Assembly: GCA_029975915.1 (NCBI GenBank)
Contig: JARKOC010000133.1
Location: 1-64,000, forward strand
Length of the DNA stretch: 64,000 nucleotides
Source of the DNA: Bryobacteraceae bacterium
GTDB taxonomy: Bacteria > Acidobacteriota > Terriglobia > Bryobacterales > Bryobacteraceae
Direction: 5' to 3'
Part shown: in pieces, positions 16,994 through 26,244 of the stretch
How the letters are laid out: every line of letters begins with the position of its first letter
How positions within the stretch are numbered: the first letter of the stretch is position 1
The notes under the pieces: generated by a model
Told to the model about the DNA's origin: nothing
Databases searched by the model: none
The model's input: the letters and a program-made list of their open reading frames with translations, nothing else
Translations under genes and position numbers: made by a program

Positions 16994-18139
16994 TCAGGCC
17001 TTGGCGGCCGGCTTCAACAGTGATGTCCAGGTGATGTAAAGGATGGCTGCTAGGGGTACCAGGAAGCTGATTTGGACGGTGGAGGCGTCGGCGGCCAGGC
17101 CCATGAGCGGCGGCAGGATCGCGCCGCCGACAATGGCCGTCACCATCAGGCCGGACAGGGCGTTGGTGTGTTCGGGCATCGAATCGACGGTGATGGAGAA
17201 GACCAGCGGGAAGATGTTGGCAAAGCCCAGCCCGATGACGAAGAAACTGGCCACGGCCACGGCCTGAGAGGGGACGAACATGCCGGCGAGGCCGAGGATC
17301 GCCAGCAGACAGGTTAGGACGAAGAACTTGCGGGGGCTGACCCAGTTAAGGATGACGCCGCCGGAGAAGCGGCCAATGGTGAGGGCGGTGAAGAACAAGC
17401 CTGTTCCGAGCAGGCCGACCTTATTGATGTCGATGGCGAAGCGTTCTTTCAGGTAGAGCGGGATGGCGGCGCTGACGCTGACCTCGGCGCCGACGTAGAG
17501 GAAGATGGCCATAACCATGGCCAAGACATATGGCTTCTTGAGCAGCGCCATGCATGAGGCAAAGGTGGCGGCGTGGCCGCCGGTCTTCTTCTCCTCGACC
17601 TTGAGGCCAGCGACGGCGAGCACGGCGATGAGGAGGCAGACGGTGTAGATGGGGAAGATCACCTTCCAATCAGCGCCGTAGTACTTGGCGGCGATCACCG
17701 GGATCATGGGTCCGGAGAGCGATCCGATGGCCTTGATGAACTGTGCGAGCGAGAGATTGCGGGAGTATTTTCCTTCGGCCGAGACGTCACGCATGATCGG
17801 GTTGCCGGCGACTTGGAGGATGGCGGCGCCGGCGCCGAGCAGGAGGATGGTCAGCAGGAAGCGGCTGAAGGAGTCAAGGCCGAACGAACCGCTGAGCAGG
17901 CCGAAGAAGGCGACCAGCAGGCCGGACAAGAGGACGAATTTCTTTCCCTTGCGATCCTGAATGAGTCCGACAGGAATCGACAGCAGGCCGAACATGGAGA
18001 GGCCGACGAAGGGGATCATCGAGGCGACGGCGGTGGAGATTTGAAACTCGTCCTTGGCCAGAGATACAAAGGGACCGACGGCGTCGGCGAAGCCCATGGC
18101 GAGGAAGGCGAGGAAGACGGGGATGGTGCGGAGGCGCAT
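16994..18139 (-). CDS. MFS sugar permease (FucP/GluP-like)
   Basis: A 381-residue, 12-helix major facilitator with the MFS loop signature GLIQDRKGKKFVLL and a second-half repeat (FSGGVILNWVSPRKFFVL). It fits the sugar:proton symporter branch near FucP. I start at ATG 18137-18139, which has AGGA nearby, rather than a further-upstream in-frame start at 18181. It heads the sugar block MFS-ROK-GH2-SDR-DUF4010, with 12 bases to the ROK gene, so import, phosphorylation and extracytoplasmic hydrolysis are probably coexpressed. Confidence 0.87.
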   Translation of the reverse strand: MRLRTIPVFLAFLAMGFADAVGPFVSLAKDEFQISTAVASMIPFVGLSMFGLLSIPVGLIQDRKGKKFVLLSGLLVAFFGLLSGSFGLDSFSRFLLTILLLGAGAAILQVAGNPIMRDVSAEGKYSRNLSLAQFIKAIGSLSGPMIPVIAAKYYGADWKVIFPIYTVCLLIAVLAVAGLKVEEKKTGGHAATFASCMALLKKPYVLAMVMAIFLYVGAEVSVSAAIPLYLKERFAIDINKVGLLGTGLFFTALTIGRFSGGVILNWVSPRKFFVLTCLLAILGLAGMFVPSQAVAVASFFVIGLGFANIFPLVFSITVDSMPEHTNALSGLMVTAIVGGAILPPLMGLAADASTVQISFLVPLAAILYITWTSLLKPAAKA

Positions 18140-18482
18140 GGAGATTGTGTCCTGCCGGGTCCGGGGCTCGGACAACACCACAGGGCAACAGCGTCCGGAA
18201 CCGGGCTAAGACAGTATATCGCCGATGAAGAAGGGACCAGGATGCCACGGATGCCGTTCTGGCGCAATCGTTCGCAGCACAGGCGACACCAGAAGGCAAC
18301 TTGCTGTCTTGGCGAAATAGAGAGACGGAACTGTTCTGCGCCGCAGGCCACAGCAATCGCGGTCTCCAGCACGGATGAGGCATTGCGGCTTTGGCCGAGG
18401 CCGCCACTCTGACCAATCAACCGCTGCTTAAAACCTTGATTCGCTGCATTGGCAGCAGCAAGGCGACATCCGCGGTTGACGC
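18140..18482. other. intergenic region, 343 bases
   Basis: Lies between the MFS start and the aminotransferase stop, both on the minus strand. I see no gene in it. It should hold the promoter for the sugar block: TATACT on the minus strand at 18213-18218 looks like a -10 box, but no good -35 is present at 16-18 bases. No clear terminator follows the aminotransferase gene. Confidence 0.4.
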
Positions 18483-19583
18483 TCAGCGCCGCGCCAATCC
18501 ACCGATCACTTCAACCAGCCGGTCCAGATCGGCCTCGTTGTTATAAAAATGCGGCGAAACCCGCAGCAGCCCGTGTCTCGCCGACACGAGCACCCGCTGT
18601 TTCTTCAACTCCGCCGCCACAGCCGGCGCATCTGCCATCGGCGCCGCCACGATGGCTGAATCCTCATAAGGCAGCGGTTCCAGACCCAACTCCCTCATCT
18701 GCCCCCGCAGCCGCCGCGCCAAGCCCAGCACCCGCGCCTCCACCTCCGCCGGACCCAAGTCCAGGAACATCCGCACGCACTCTTTCAGCGCGTACAACAG
18801 CGGCGACGGCAACATTCCCCCTTCATACCTGTCCGCCGACTCGGGGAACTCCGGCGCGCCATGGCTTAGGTTCGCGACGTTCCTCCACCCCTTGTCCGAC
18901 CGCCACCCCACCGTCAACGGCCTCATCCTCCGCCTCAACTCCGGGTGGATTGCCGCAAACCCGATCCCTGACGGGCAGCACATCCACTTGTATGCATTCA
19001 CCGCCAGCATCGACGGCTGCAACGCCGCGAAATCGATCCGCAGCGCCCCGGCCGATTGCGTCGCATCCACGTACAGCAGAATTCCGCGCTTCCGGCACTC
19101 CGCCGCGAGCGGTTCCAACGGGACCCTGTACCCCGTGACGTAGTTCACCGACGACACCACCACCAGCCGCGTCCGCACCGTCAGGGCTTCCAGCAAGCGT
19201 TTTCCTGGCGCTTCCGTCAGAACGGCCCCGTATGCCAGTGGCGCATACACCTGGTTCGGAAATTCGCCCTCCAGCGTCACAATCTCGTCGCCGGCGTGGA
19301 ACTCCACCCCATTCAGCAAGAGGCCCAACGCTGTGCACGAATTCGGAAAGTACGCCACATCCGACGCTTCGCAGTTGACCAGTTGCGCGACGTCGCCGCG
19401 CATCTTGTCGTGATCGGCGAACCAGTCAAGGAAGTCGTAACACGCCTCTTCGGTCCGGTGCGCCAGATGTTTGATGATCGCCTGCTCGGCCCGCAACGGG
19501 TGCTGGCCGTAGGTCGCCGTATTCAGGTATGTCCACTTCTCAAGCGAGGGGAACTGCTTCCTTGCTTGAGTCCAGTCGGTCAT
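18483..19583 (-). CDS. class V aminotransferase-fold PLP enzyme
   Basis: A 366-residue fold type I PLP protein of the class V group (cysteine desulfurase/isopenicillin N epimerase/kynureninase relatives). Motifs include [10 protein letters not shown] near the start, [28 protein letters not shown] (PLP Asp) and [15 protein letters not shown] with the Schiff-base Lys. A cysteine-desulfurase catalytic Cys loop is not evident. The ATG at 19581-19583 overlaps the proS stop (ATGA). Its reaction cannot be fixed from sequence. A longer in-frame extension upstream overlaps proS and is not protein-like. Confidence 0.83.
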   Translation of the reverse strand: MTDWTQARKQFPSLEKWTYLNTATYGQHPLRAEQAIIKHLAHRTEEACYDFLDWFADHDKMRGDVAQLVNCEASDVAYFPNSCTALGLLLNGVEFHAGDEIVTLEGEFPNQVYAPLAYGAVLTEAPGKRLLEALTVRTRLVVVSSVNYVTGYRVPLEPLAAECRKRGILLYVDATQSAGALRIDFAALQPSMLAVNAYKWMCCPSGIGFAAIHPELRRRMRPLTVGWRSDKGWRNVANLSHGAPEFPESADRYEGGMLPSPLLYALKECVRMFLDLGPAEVEARVLGLARRLRGQMRELGLEPLPYEDSAIVAAPMADAPAVAAELKKQRVLVSARHGLLRVSPHFYNNEADLDRLVEVIGGLARR

Positions 19584-21298
19584 ACAGCTTTCGCTGCCGC
19601 CACCCGTTCGGCAATCCACGCCACAGCCTCGCCCACAGCCACTTCGTGCTTTACGTTGCCACGCCGCTCCACCACTTCCACCATCCCATCCGCCAGCCGC
19701 TTGCCCAGCGTCACGCGATACGGAATCCCTATCAGGTCGGCGTCCTTGAACTTCACCCCCGGTGACATGTCCCTGTCGTCGTAGAGCACATCCACACCCT
19801 TCGCTTTGAATTCGGCATAGAGCTTGTCCGCCGCCGTCTTCACCACCGGATCGCTCACCTTCACCGGCGTCAGCACCACCTCGAACGGCGCAATGGACAC
19901 CGGCATCGACATCCCGTTGGCGTCGCTGTACAACTCCACCGCCGCGCACAGCACGCGCTCAACGCCAATCCCGTATGACCCCATGATCACCGGCGTCTCC
20001 ACGCCGTCATGGTTCAGCACGTTCAAGCCCATCGACTTCGAATACTTGTATCCGAGCTTAAAAATGTGCCCGATTTCGACCGTCTTGGCGATCTCCAACT
20101 CGCCGCCCGTTTCGATGTCGGTGTCGCCCTCGGCCACTTGCCGGAGGTCGTGGAACGTGGCCTCGAAATCCTCGCCCAGCGTGACGTTGCGGAGGTGGTA
20201 ATCGTCCTTATTGGCGCCGGTCACCATGTTCTTGCGGCCGCGAAGCGCTTCGTCGATCAGGATCGTCAACCCCTTCACGCCCACCGGACCAAGCGACCCA
20301 GGATCGGCGCCGAACCACTCGCGAATCTCCACCGGATGCGCCGGGCGGAACTCGCCACACTGTGCCGCCGTCTGGAACTTGGTTTCGCTCAACTGGTGGT
20401 CGCCGCGCAGCAGACACAGGAACGGCCGATTATCGTCGGTGACCACGACCACCGACTTCATCAGGGAAGTGGGGGCGATCTTCAGGAACGCCGCCACGTC
20501 CTCGATCGTCTTCTGTCCCGGCGTATACACTTCTTCCGGCGACAAGTCGCCCTCAGGATCGGGCTCCGCCGGAGGCACGGGCCTGGAAACGGCCTTTTCG
20601 AGGTTCGCCGCATATCCCGTGTCCTTCGAGATGACGACGTAATCCTCGCCCGCCGTCGTCTTCACCATGAACTCCTGCGACTGCGAACCGCCCATTGCCC
20701 CCGAGTGCGCCTCCACAGTGACGAACTCCAGTCCGCAGCGCGTGAAGATGCGGCAATAGGCGTCGTGGTGCTTGTCGTAGGCGATATCAAGCCCGGCCGG
20801 GTCGAGGTCGAACGAATACGAGTCCTTCATGATGAACTGCCGCACGCGCAGCAGCCCCGATTTTGGTCTCGGCTCATCCCGGAACTTCGTCTGGATCTGA
20901 TACCAGATTTGCGGCAGTTGTTTGTACGACCGCACCTCGCCGCGCGCGATGCAGGTCATGACCTCTTCGTGCGTCATGCCCAGGCACAGCGGACGCCCGT
21001 AGCGGTCCTTGAGCCGGAACATGTTGTCGCCCATCACATCCCAGCGCCCGGACTCCTGCCACACCTCGGCCGGATTCAGTGCTGGCAGGTAGAACTCCTG
21101 CGCGCCGATCGCGTCCATCTCTTCGCGGATGATCTGCTGGATCTTGAGCAGCGACCTCTGCGCCAGCGGTAGGTAGTTGTAGATGCCCGCCCCGAGGGCC
21201 CGGATATACCCGGCCCGGAGCAACATCTGATGACTGATCACCTCGGCTTCGGCCGGGTTCTCACGCAACGTCGGAATAAAAAGTCGGGACCACAACAT
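19580..21298 (-). CDS. proS: prolyl-tRNA synthetase, bacterial type with editing insert
   Basis: Class II tRNA synthetase charging tRNA-Pro, 572 residues. Motif 1 and 2 segments include [25 protein letters not shown] and [25 protein letters not shown]; motif 3 is [11 protein letters not shown] YbaK-like editing insertion (about 240-380, with [14 protein letters not shown]) separates motifs 2 and 3, as in E. coli-type ProRS. The C-terminal anticodon domain has [22 protein letters not shown]. Divergent from the J-like gene with 41 bases between starts. Confidence 0.96.
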   Translation of the reverse strand: MLWSRLFIPTLRENPAEAEVISHQMLLRAGYIRALGAGIYNYLPLAQRSLLKIQQIIREEMDAIGAQEFYLPALNPAEVWQESGRWDVMGDNMFRLKDRYGRPLCLGMTHEEVMTCIARGEVRSYKQLPQIWYQIQTKFRDEPRPKSGLLRVRQFIMKDSYSFDLDPAGLDIAYDKHHDAYCRIFTRCGLEFVTVEAHSGAMGGSQSQEFMVKTTAGEDYVVISKDTGYAANLEKAVSRPVPPAEPDPEGDLSPEEVYTPGQKTIEDVAAFLKIAPTSLMKSVVVVTDDNRPFLCLLRGDHQLSETKFQTAAQCGEFRPAHPVEIREWFGADPGSLGPVGVKGLTILIDEALRGRKNMVTGANKDDYHLRNVTLGEDFEATFHDLRQVAEGDTDIETGGELEIAKTVEIGHIFKLGYKYSKSMGLNVLNHDGVETPVIMGSYGIGVERVLCAAVELYSDANGMSMPVSIAPFEVVLTPVKVSDPVVKTAADKLYAEFKAKGVDVLYDDRDMSPGVKFKDADLIGIPYRVTLGKRLADGMVEVVERRGNVKHEVAVGEAVAWIAERVAAAKAV

Positions 21299-21339
21299 AG
21301 GGAAATCTCAGGGTATCATGCGGTCAGGCACAGCCGATC

Positions 21340-22269
21340 ATGCAGAGGACTTACACGTATTACGACACCTTGGGGGTGACGAAAACGGCTCCTCCTGAAG
21401 TCATCAGGGGAGCGTATCTGGCCTTGGCACGGAAGTTCCAACCAGCAGCCAACGCGGGCGACGCCCAAGCCGTCCGAATGATGACATTGCTCAACGGCGC
21501 TTACGACGTCCTGTCTGATCCGGCCAAACGAGGCGAATACGATGAACGGATGGAACGCCACGCGCAAATGCTCGCCGATGTGGCTCCTCCCAGCATTCCG
21601 ACCGGAACGAATCCTCGACCACGGCAGATCCGACCAACTCGTCCAAGCCTCGGTATAGGAACGGCCGCCACCAAGTTCGGGAAGTACGTGATCGGCATCG
21701 CCGCACTTGCAGCCGTGTTCTGGCTCGCTAGTGTGTCGAACCGCCCAACCGTTCCTCCGCCCGGACCCAAACCGTACTCATCGGAACCTCCCCCCACGCG
21801 AAACGATTCCGGGAAGATTGCACCTTCCGAGAAGCCCGCTGGTTCAACTGCAAGTACGGAGATTCCGTATCAAAGGCCATCCGCCGCACCGAACGGCCGG
21901 TCGTGGCCCGTGAATGCTGGTTACCTCCTAGGGGTAGAGCGCTTGATGGAAGATGGCCACTCAACCGTCACGGTTGACAACAGCCGCAACGACTCGGATG
22001 TGTACGCAAAGCTGGTGACACTGGCAGGGGACACGGCCTACCCCGTGCGTGAGTTCTTCGTTCCGATCGGCAACAAATTCACTTTGGGAAAAGTCTCACC
22101 TGGCCTGTACGATGTTCGATATCGCCAGTTAAGCACCGGCCTGCACTTCCGCACACAGTCATTCAACGTAACGGAGACCGGCACCGAGTACAGCGCGATC
22201 ACGATGACGCTTTACAAGGTCAGAAACGGGAACATGCAGACATTCCCCCTCCGCGAGTCGGATTTCTGA
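21340..22269 (+). CDS. membrane-anchored J-domain-like protein lacking HPD
   Basis: A 309-residue protein. Residues 5-70 follow the J-domain pattern (YYDTLGVTKTAPPEVIRGAY, then LNGAYDVLSDPAKRGEYD), but the HPD motif needed to stimulate DnaK ATPase is replaced by QPA at residues 34-36. A single transmembrane helix lies at about 113-131 (YVIGIAALAAVFWLASV), followed by a Pro/Ser-rich linker and a C-terminal beta-rich domain (about 200-300) that would lie outside the cytoplasm if the J-like domain is inside. It is therefore probably a J-like adaptor rather than a co-chaperone. Nearby are proS and an IS relic. Confidence 0.8.
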   Translation: MQRTYTYYDTLGVTKTAPPEVIRGAYLALARKFQPAANAGDAQAVRMMTLLNGAYDVLSDPAKRGEYDERMERHAQMLADVAPPSIPTGTNPRPRQIRPTRPSLGIGTAATKFGKYVIGIAALAAVFWLASVSNRPTVPPPGPKPYSSEPPPTRNDSGKIAPSEKPAGSTASTEIPYQRPSAAPNGRSWPVNAGYLLGVERLMEDGHSTVTVDNSRNDSDVYAKLVTLAGDTAYPVREFFVPIGNKFTLGKVSPGLYDVRYRQLSTGLHFRTQSFNVTETGTEYSAITMTLYKVRNGNMQTFPLRESDF

Positions 22270-22301
22270 GCATTTCAAGAGGGACGGCTCCCACTTCCCA
22301 G

Positions 22302-22679
22302 TTGCGGCGATCATTGAGAGTAATCCACCTTCTCCGACTCCGACGCAAAAAGTTCATCTGGATCGGCCAAAAGCACCGCAGCCGCAAACAGTGCGTGCCC
22401 TTGGCTGCCCGCTTCCTCAAGGCTCTCCATCAGTTGCGCGAGTCCGGACTCGCGCAACTGGCCGAGTTGTGCGAAACGCTGTACAACTGGCGCAACGAGA
22501 TCGGTTTGATGTGGCGCTTCACCCGAAACAACAGCATGACCGAAGGCTTCCACACCAGAATGGGACTGATCACCAGACAGGCCTACGGCTACCGCAACTT
22601 CAACAACTACAGAATGAGAGTCAAGGTCTCATGTGCGGAAACTGTTCTGGGAGCCGGGGTGTCCCCCGTTTTGGCGTAG
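22302..22679 (+). pseudogene. ISL3-family transposase relic (C-terminal end only)
   Basis: About 100 residues match the end of ISL3-type transposases: LRESGLAQLAELCETLYNW, then MWRFTRNNSMTEGFHTRMG and ITRQAYGYRNFNNYRMRVKV. The catalytic Glu region near the end is visible, but the rest of the roughly 400-residue protein is absent and no N-terminal domain lies upstream, where the J-like gene ends at 22269. No terminal inverted repeats are obvious. It is therefore a decayed insertion sequence fragment and not expected to be active. Confidence 0.8.
22431..22460. repeat. 30-bp perfect palindrome
   Basis: The bases 22431-22445 (CAGTTGCGCGAGTCC) are exactly repeated in reverse complement at 22446-22460, with no spacer. 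It lies inside the transposase relic where the protein reads QLRESGLAQL, so each arm codes for related residues. Confidence 0.95.
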
Positions 22680-22703
22680 AGCCGGTGGGCCTTGAGAATG
22701 AAG

Positions 22704-22780
22704 TGGTGCGCCCGGAGTGATTCGAACACCCGACCTACTGGTTCGTAGCCAGTTGCTCTATCCAGCTGAGCTACGGGCGC
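22704..22780 (-). tRNA. tRNA-Arg (anticodon ACG), CCA encoded
   Basis: Cloverleaf on the minus strand: acceptor GCGCCCG (22774-22780) pairs with CGGGCGC (22708-22714); D-arm with AGCTCAGCTGGATAGAGC; anticodon stem CTGG/CCAG closing loop CTACGAA with anticodon ACG; T-arm with GTTCGAATC. Discriminator A at 22707 and CCA at 22704-22706 are encoded. ACG would normally be edited to ICG by TadA and read CGU, CGC and CGA codons. Confidence 0.96.
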
Positions 22781-22792
22781 ACAACTGATTCA

Positions 22793-22822
22793 AATATAGC
22801 AACTCGGGCGAAGGGCGCACAA
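22793..22822 (-). promoter_or_regulatory. candidate promoter of tRNA-Arg
   Basis: On the minus strand TTGTGC (22817-22822) and TATATT (22793-22798) are separated by 18 bases, and TATATT ends 12 bases before the tRNA 5' end. Both boxes resemble sigma-70 consensus. Confidence 0.45.
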
Positions 22823-22868
22823 CAACCGAAGTCAGCATGAATGCCGGGTGAGCCAACAGTGCGGATGG

Positions 22869-25040
22869 TCATTTCTTGCTGCTCCTGCCCGCCGGCTTGC
22901 TGTATTTCTTCGTGGTTGTTGGTCTTGCTTTGCCCACCGGCTTCCTGGGAGAGGCCGGTGGTTGCACAACCTTAGACGATTCCGCGCTCGTACCGGCGTA
23001 CAGCCACCTGTAGATGTCGGCGTTGCGCAGGATGATCTGCACATAGTCGCGCGTCTGCGTGAACGGGATTGTCTCGACGAACTCCTGAGCGTCACGGAAC
23101 TGCCCCCATTGCCGCCACTTCGGTGGCCGGCTCGCTCCGGCGTTGTACGCTGCCAGAGCGTCCTCGATGTTGCCGTTGAAAGAGGCAATCAGATTACTTA
23201 AGTGAAATGCGCCCAGGCGAATGTTGTACTCAGGCCGTTTCAGATAGGAAATGCGATATCCCAGTTTGAGCCGCCGGGCGAGTTCACGGCCGGTGGACGG
23301 CATGATCTGTGTAAGTCCGATCGCCCCTGCTGAGGAGACTACGGCGGGATCGAAGACTGATTCCTGACGAATCAGCGCGGCGAGCAGGAAGGGATCGATC
23401 GACCGAGCCCGGGCGTGTTTCTCGATTGCAGCCCGGTATGGAAACGGGAATGCCAGCCGCCAGAACCGGGCAGGAGCCGCATCTCTGGGCAGGAAGAGGT
23501 AGCCTGGCACAGTACCGATGATGTAGCGGATTGATCTGGCATGGTCTTGCCGCGCGGCAGCCGTCTCGGACAGTTCCATGGCAAGCGCCCAGGGTGAATC
23601 TCCGTTCCGAGCGGCGAAGCGGAGTTCAGTCTCGGCCCACTGTTCCAGCCCGGCCGCGCGCAGCAACCGGGCTCGGGCGATCCGCTTCTGTGCGGCCGGC
23701 GAGATGCCGAAGTCTGGGGCGCGTTCGCGTTCGGGCAGTTTCAGTGAGGCCAGGAACTGCTGAGCTGTGGAGGAGTGCTGACCATTCTGCATTCCTGGGT
23801 TTGCAAGTAACTGCCGGGCGAGCACGGAATAGAAGAAATTCGGGAAATGGCGATTGAGTTCGGAGAGGTATTCGCGGGCAGAAGCCGGGTCGCCGCTTAA
23901 CGACGCAGCCTGACTCAGCCAGTAAAGTGCCGCCCCCGCCTTCTCCGAAGATGGGAAAAACCGCAAATGCTCTTTCAGGAGGTTAATGGCCTGAGGTGAG
24001 CGGGTGATCCACGCAGCCCACACCATCTTCCAATGGCAGTATGCAGCTCGCGGTTCATCGCGGAAGGAACTGGCACAGGCCTCGTAATGAGGAAGATACT
24101 CGCTGCGCCGGTTGTCGACCAGATAACTGTCGCCGGCTGAAAGCAGCGCCCGAAGCCGCCAAGGTGATTCTGGGGCGCTCTTGGCCAGATCAGCCACCGC
24201 GCTTTCCATCTCCGGCACCTTGTCAAGCCGGCGAGCAGCGGCGGCCAACCAATGGAGACGCTCAGCGTTGGCTTCGGTGTCGTCCACTTGCAAAGCCACC
24301 AACTCAGCATATGCCTCAGTGTCCCTGCGAGCGAGGTGGAGCGCGGATGCCGCCCGGACACGAGCTGTTTCGCGGCTTGCGCCTTCGAGCAGAGGAATCA
24401 TAGCAATGTACTCAGACCTCGCATCGGCGTACCGGCGGGCATCGAGCAATCGCCCGGCTCGGGCGAGTCTGGAACCAGGCATTGGAGGGGGAAATGCGGA
24501 TCCAAGATCCCTTTCGAGCCGTGCCAAAGAAGCTCCCGCGTCTGTCGCTTCAGTGGACAAAGGGTAGCCGAAATAGACGGATTGCCAGGCGATGGCGGCG
24601 GCGACGCGGTCGCCTAATGCCTCGCGCGCACGCGCCAGAGTCGTCAGGCTTGCGGGCTGCGGCAGCCGCTGTTCCTGCACGCGTCCCAGCATCGAGATCG
24701 CCCCTTGTGGATTCTTCAACTCAAGCATGGAGGTGGCCGCCAATAGTGCGGCTGGACCTGCGACGGGCGATTCCGGCGACTGGCGGAACACCGGCTCCAC
24801 GGCCTGGACCACGGAGGCATGGTCCTTCGCCGCAGCGTGAGCCTGCGCCGTCCAGTACGCGATGTAGTCGGCTAGAGACGGATGACTGCGCGCGAACCGG
24901 GGTAGCACTCCGAGGGCCTCGGACGGCCTCCCGGCGGAGATAGCTCCAACCGCACTCTTCAGTTGAGGCAGCGGCGCTTCCTGCGGCTGGAGTGGCGGCG
25001 CCAGAACAGCGAGCAGGGCAGATGTCACAGCCAGGCGCAC
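22869..25040 (-). CDS. soluble lytic murein transglycosylase (Slt70-like)
   Basis: Periplasmic enzyme cleaving the MurNAc-GlcNAc bond of peptidoglycan to 1,6-anhydro products. A short signal peptide (RLAVTSALLAVLAPP) is followed by a long helical superhelix of TPR-like repeats (about 30-520) and a C-terminal SLT domain (about 540-660): ALIRQESVFDP carries the catalytic Glu near 559, then SSAGAIGLTQIMPSTG, and LAAYNAGASRPPKWRQW with the family AYNAG motif. The tail is Lys/Pro-rich. Length 723 resembles Slt70 (645). Last gene of a six-gene minus-strand run. Confidence 0.92.
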   Translation of the reverse strand: MRLAVTSALLAVLAPPLQPQEAPLPQLKSAVGAISAGRPSEALGVLPRFARSHPSLADYIAYWTAQAHAAAKDHASVVQAVEPVFRQSPESPVAGPAALLAATSMLELKNPQGAISMLGRVQEQRLPQPASLTTLARAREALGDRVAAAIAWQSVYFGYPLSTEATDAGASLARLERDLGSAFPPPMPGSRLARAGRLLDARRYADARSEYIAMIPLLEGASRETARVRAASALHLARRDTEAYAELVALQVDDTEANAERLHWLAAAARRLDKVPEMESAVADLAKSAPESPWRLRALLSAGDSYLVDNRRSEYLPHYEACASSFRDEPRAAYCHWKMVWAAWITRSPQAINLLKEHLRFFPSSEKAGAALYWLSQAASLSGDPASAREYLSELNRHFPNFFYSVLARQLLANPGMQNGQHSSTAQQFLASLKLPERERAPDFGISPAAQKRIARARLLRAAGLEQWAETELRFAARNGDSPWALAMELSETAAARQDHARSIRYIIGTVPGYLFLPRDAAPARFWRLAFPFPYRAAIEKHARARSIDPFLLAALIRQESVFDPAVVSSAGAIGLTQIMPSTGRELARRLKLGYRISYLKRPEYNIRLGAFHLSNLIASFNGNIEDALAAYNAGASRPPKWRQWGQFRDAQEFVETIPFTQTRDYVQIILRNADIYRWLYAGTSAESSKVVQPPASPRKPVGKARPTTTKKYSKPAGRSSKK

Positions 25041-25042
25041 GA

Positions 25043-26188
25043 TTAACAGAGCGGCCCCGGGTATTCCGGCCCAAGCAGCGATTCGTCATCGTTAGCGAGA
25101 GTCCGGACGATTTCCATGTGGAAGTAGTCCACCATCGATTCGGCGTGCATGAACTCGTGTTTGAACTGCGCGCGGGAACGGTCCATCTCGCCACGGAGCG
25201 ATACATATAGGCTTGATTGCTCGCGTCCCTTCCGGACCTGTTCCGGCTGGTAAAGCCGCATCTCGGCGACCCGCACGCGGGCAAAACGCTGGGCCTTGGA
25301 ATGCAGTTCCTGGTCTTCACGAGACAGCTCTGCGACTGGTGGAGCCGAAGTGGTCAAGGGCGCGGAAATCGACTGGACCTGAACAGGAAGGATGCTGACA
25401 ACTTTGCTGGAGGGGCTGTCCGCAGGACGCACACTGAGAGCAGAATCCAAGGCGCCTCCGGCGAAGGCGCACAATAACTCAAGCACATTCACGTCGAGCG
25501 GATCTCCTCCGTCCCAAGCCATTAGAATTGCGACGGCACGCCGGTTGCCTGTCGGGCGGCCCGCGACGACGGGGACGAGGCAGACGCGGCGGCCTTCTCC
25601 AGCGTCTAGAGCGGCTGCAAGCGGTTCGCTGAGTTCCGCAGCGCTCGCCATGGCGATCACTGTATCGAGCGATTCGGCCAGGGCGCCGGCCACGGGGACC
25701 TGGCTTACCGGGATCTGGAAGCCCTCTAGCGTTGCAAGCCGGATTTCCTGACTCGGTGCGAACCGGTGTCCTTCATGTTTCAGGTCGCCGCCAATAGTCG
25801 AAAAAAGGACCACATTGGCCGCGAATCCGTTTGCGCCGTCCAGTAGCGCATCCGCCCACTGGGTGGAATTCTCCGCTTGTTCGATCCTGCGAATGGACTG
25901 ATTCAAACGCTCGGTCACCTGCCGTGAAATGTGCGCCTTTTGCCGGTCAATCTCCTCACCGAGCCGCTGGCTCAGTTGGCGTTCGACTTCGGATTGCACC
26001 GTGGCGGCCAAGGCATCCAGCCGCTCTGCCAAAACGCGTTCGATATGTTCACGCCAACCCGATTCCAGACGCTCCTGGATCTGCTCAACGTGCAGTTGCC
26101 AAGCGGCCGTGATCTGGTCGCGCGCCAATTCGTGTTGTGTCCGAATCGGGTCGGCGGCCTCTTGTTGGGATTGGATTTCAGGTTCCAT
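25043..26188 (-). CDS. hypothetical coiled-coil protein with a GAF-like middle
   Basis: A 381-residue soluble protein. Residues about 1-110 form a long heptad-rich coiled coil (repeated RL, EEI and QV patterns). Residues about 110-250 read as an alpha/beta GAF-like sensor domain (VVLFSTIGGDLKHEGHRF, VAILMAWDGGDPLDVNVLELL). A linker is followed by a conserved-looking helical end (RVAEMRLYQPEQVRKGREQ, then a helix containing KHEFMHAE). I have seen this kind of C-terminal segment in acidobacterial proteins of unknown function but cannot name a family. It ends 2 bases before slt begins, implying a shared transcript. Confidence 0.72.
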   Translation of the reverse strand: MEPEIQSQQEAADPIRTQHELARDQITAAWQLHVEQIQERLESGWREHIERVLAERLDALAATVQSEVERQLSQRLGEEIDRQKAHISRQVTERLNQSIRRIEQAENSTQWADALLDGANGFAANVVLFSTIGGDLKHEGHRFAPSQEIRLATLEGFQIPVSQVPVAGALAESLDTVIAMASAAELSEPLAAALDAGEGRRVCLVPVVAGRPTGNRRAVAILMAWDGGDPLDVNVLELLCAFAGGALDSALSVRPADSPSSKVVSILPVQVQSISAPLTTSAPPVAELSREDQELHSKAQRFARVRVAEMRLYQPEQVRKGREQSSLYVSLRGEMDRSRAQFKHEFMHAESMVDYFHMEIVRTLANDDESLLGPEYPGPLC

Positions 26189-26244
26189 GGGACGAATCCG
26201 TCTCGGGGCTCTGGTACGCTTATGAGCAGTTTAGCAGCCCTGCT

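Noticed and set aside
18140..18482. A hidden RNA gene or small protein in the 343-base gap
   Set aside because: No conserved RNA fold, ribosome binding site or codon bias could be recognised.
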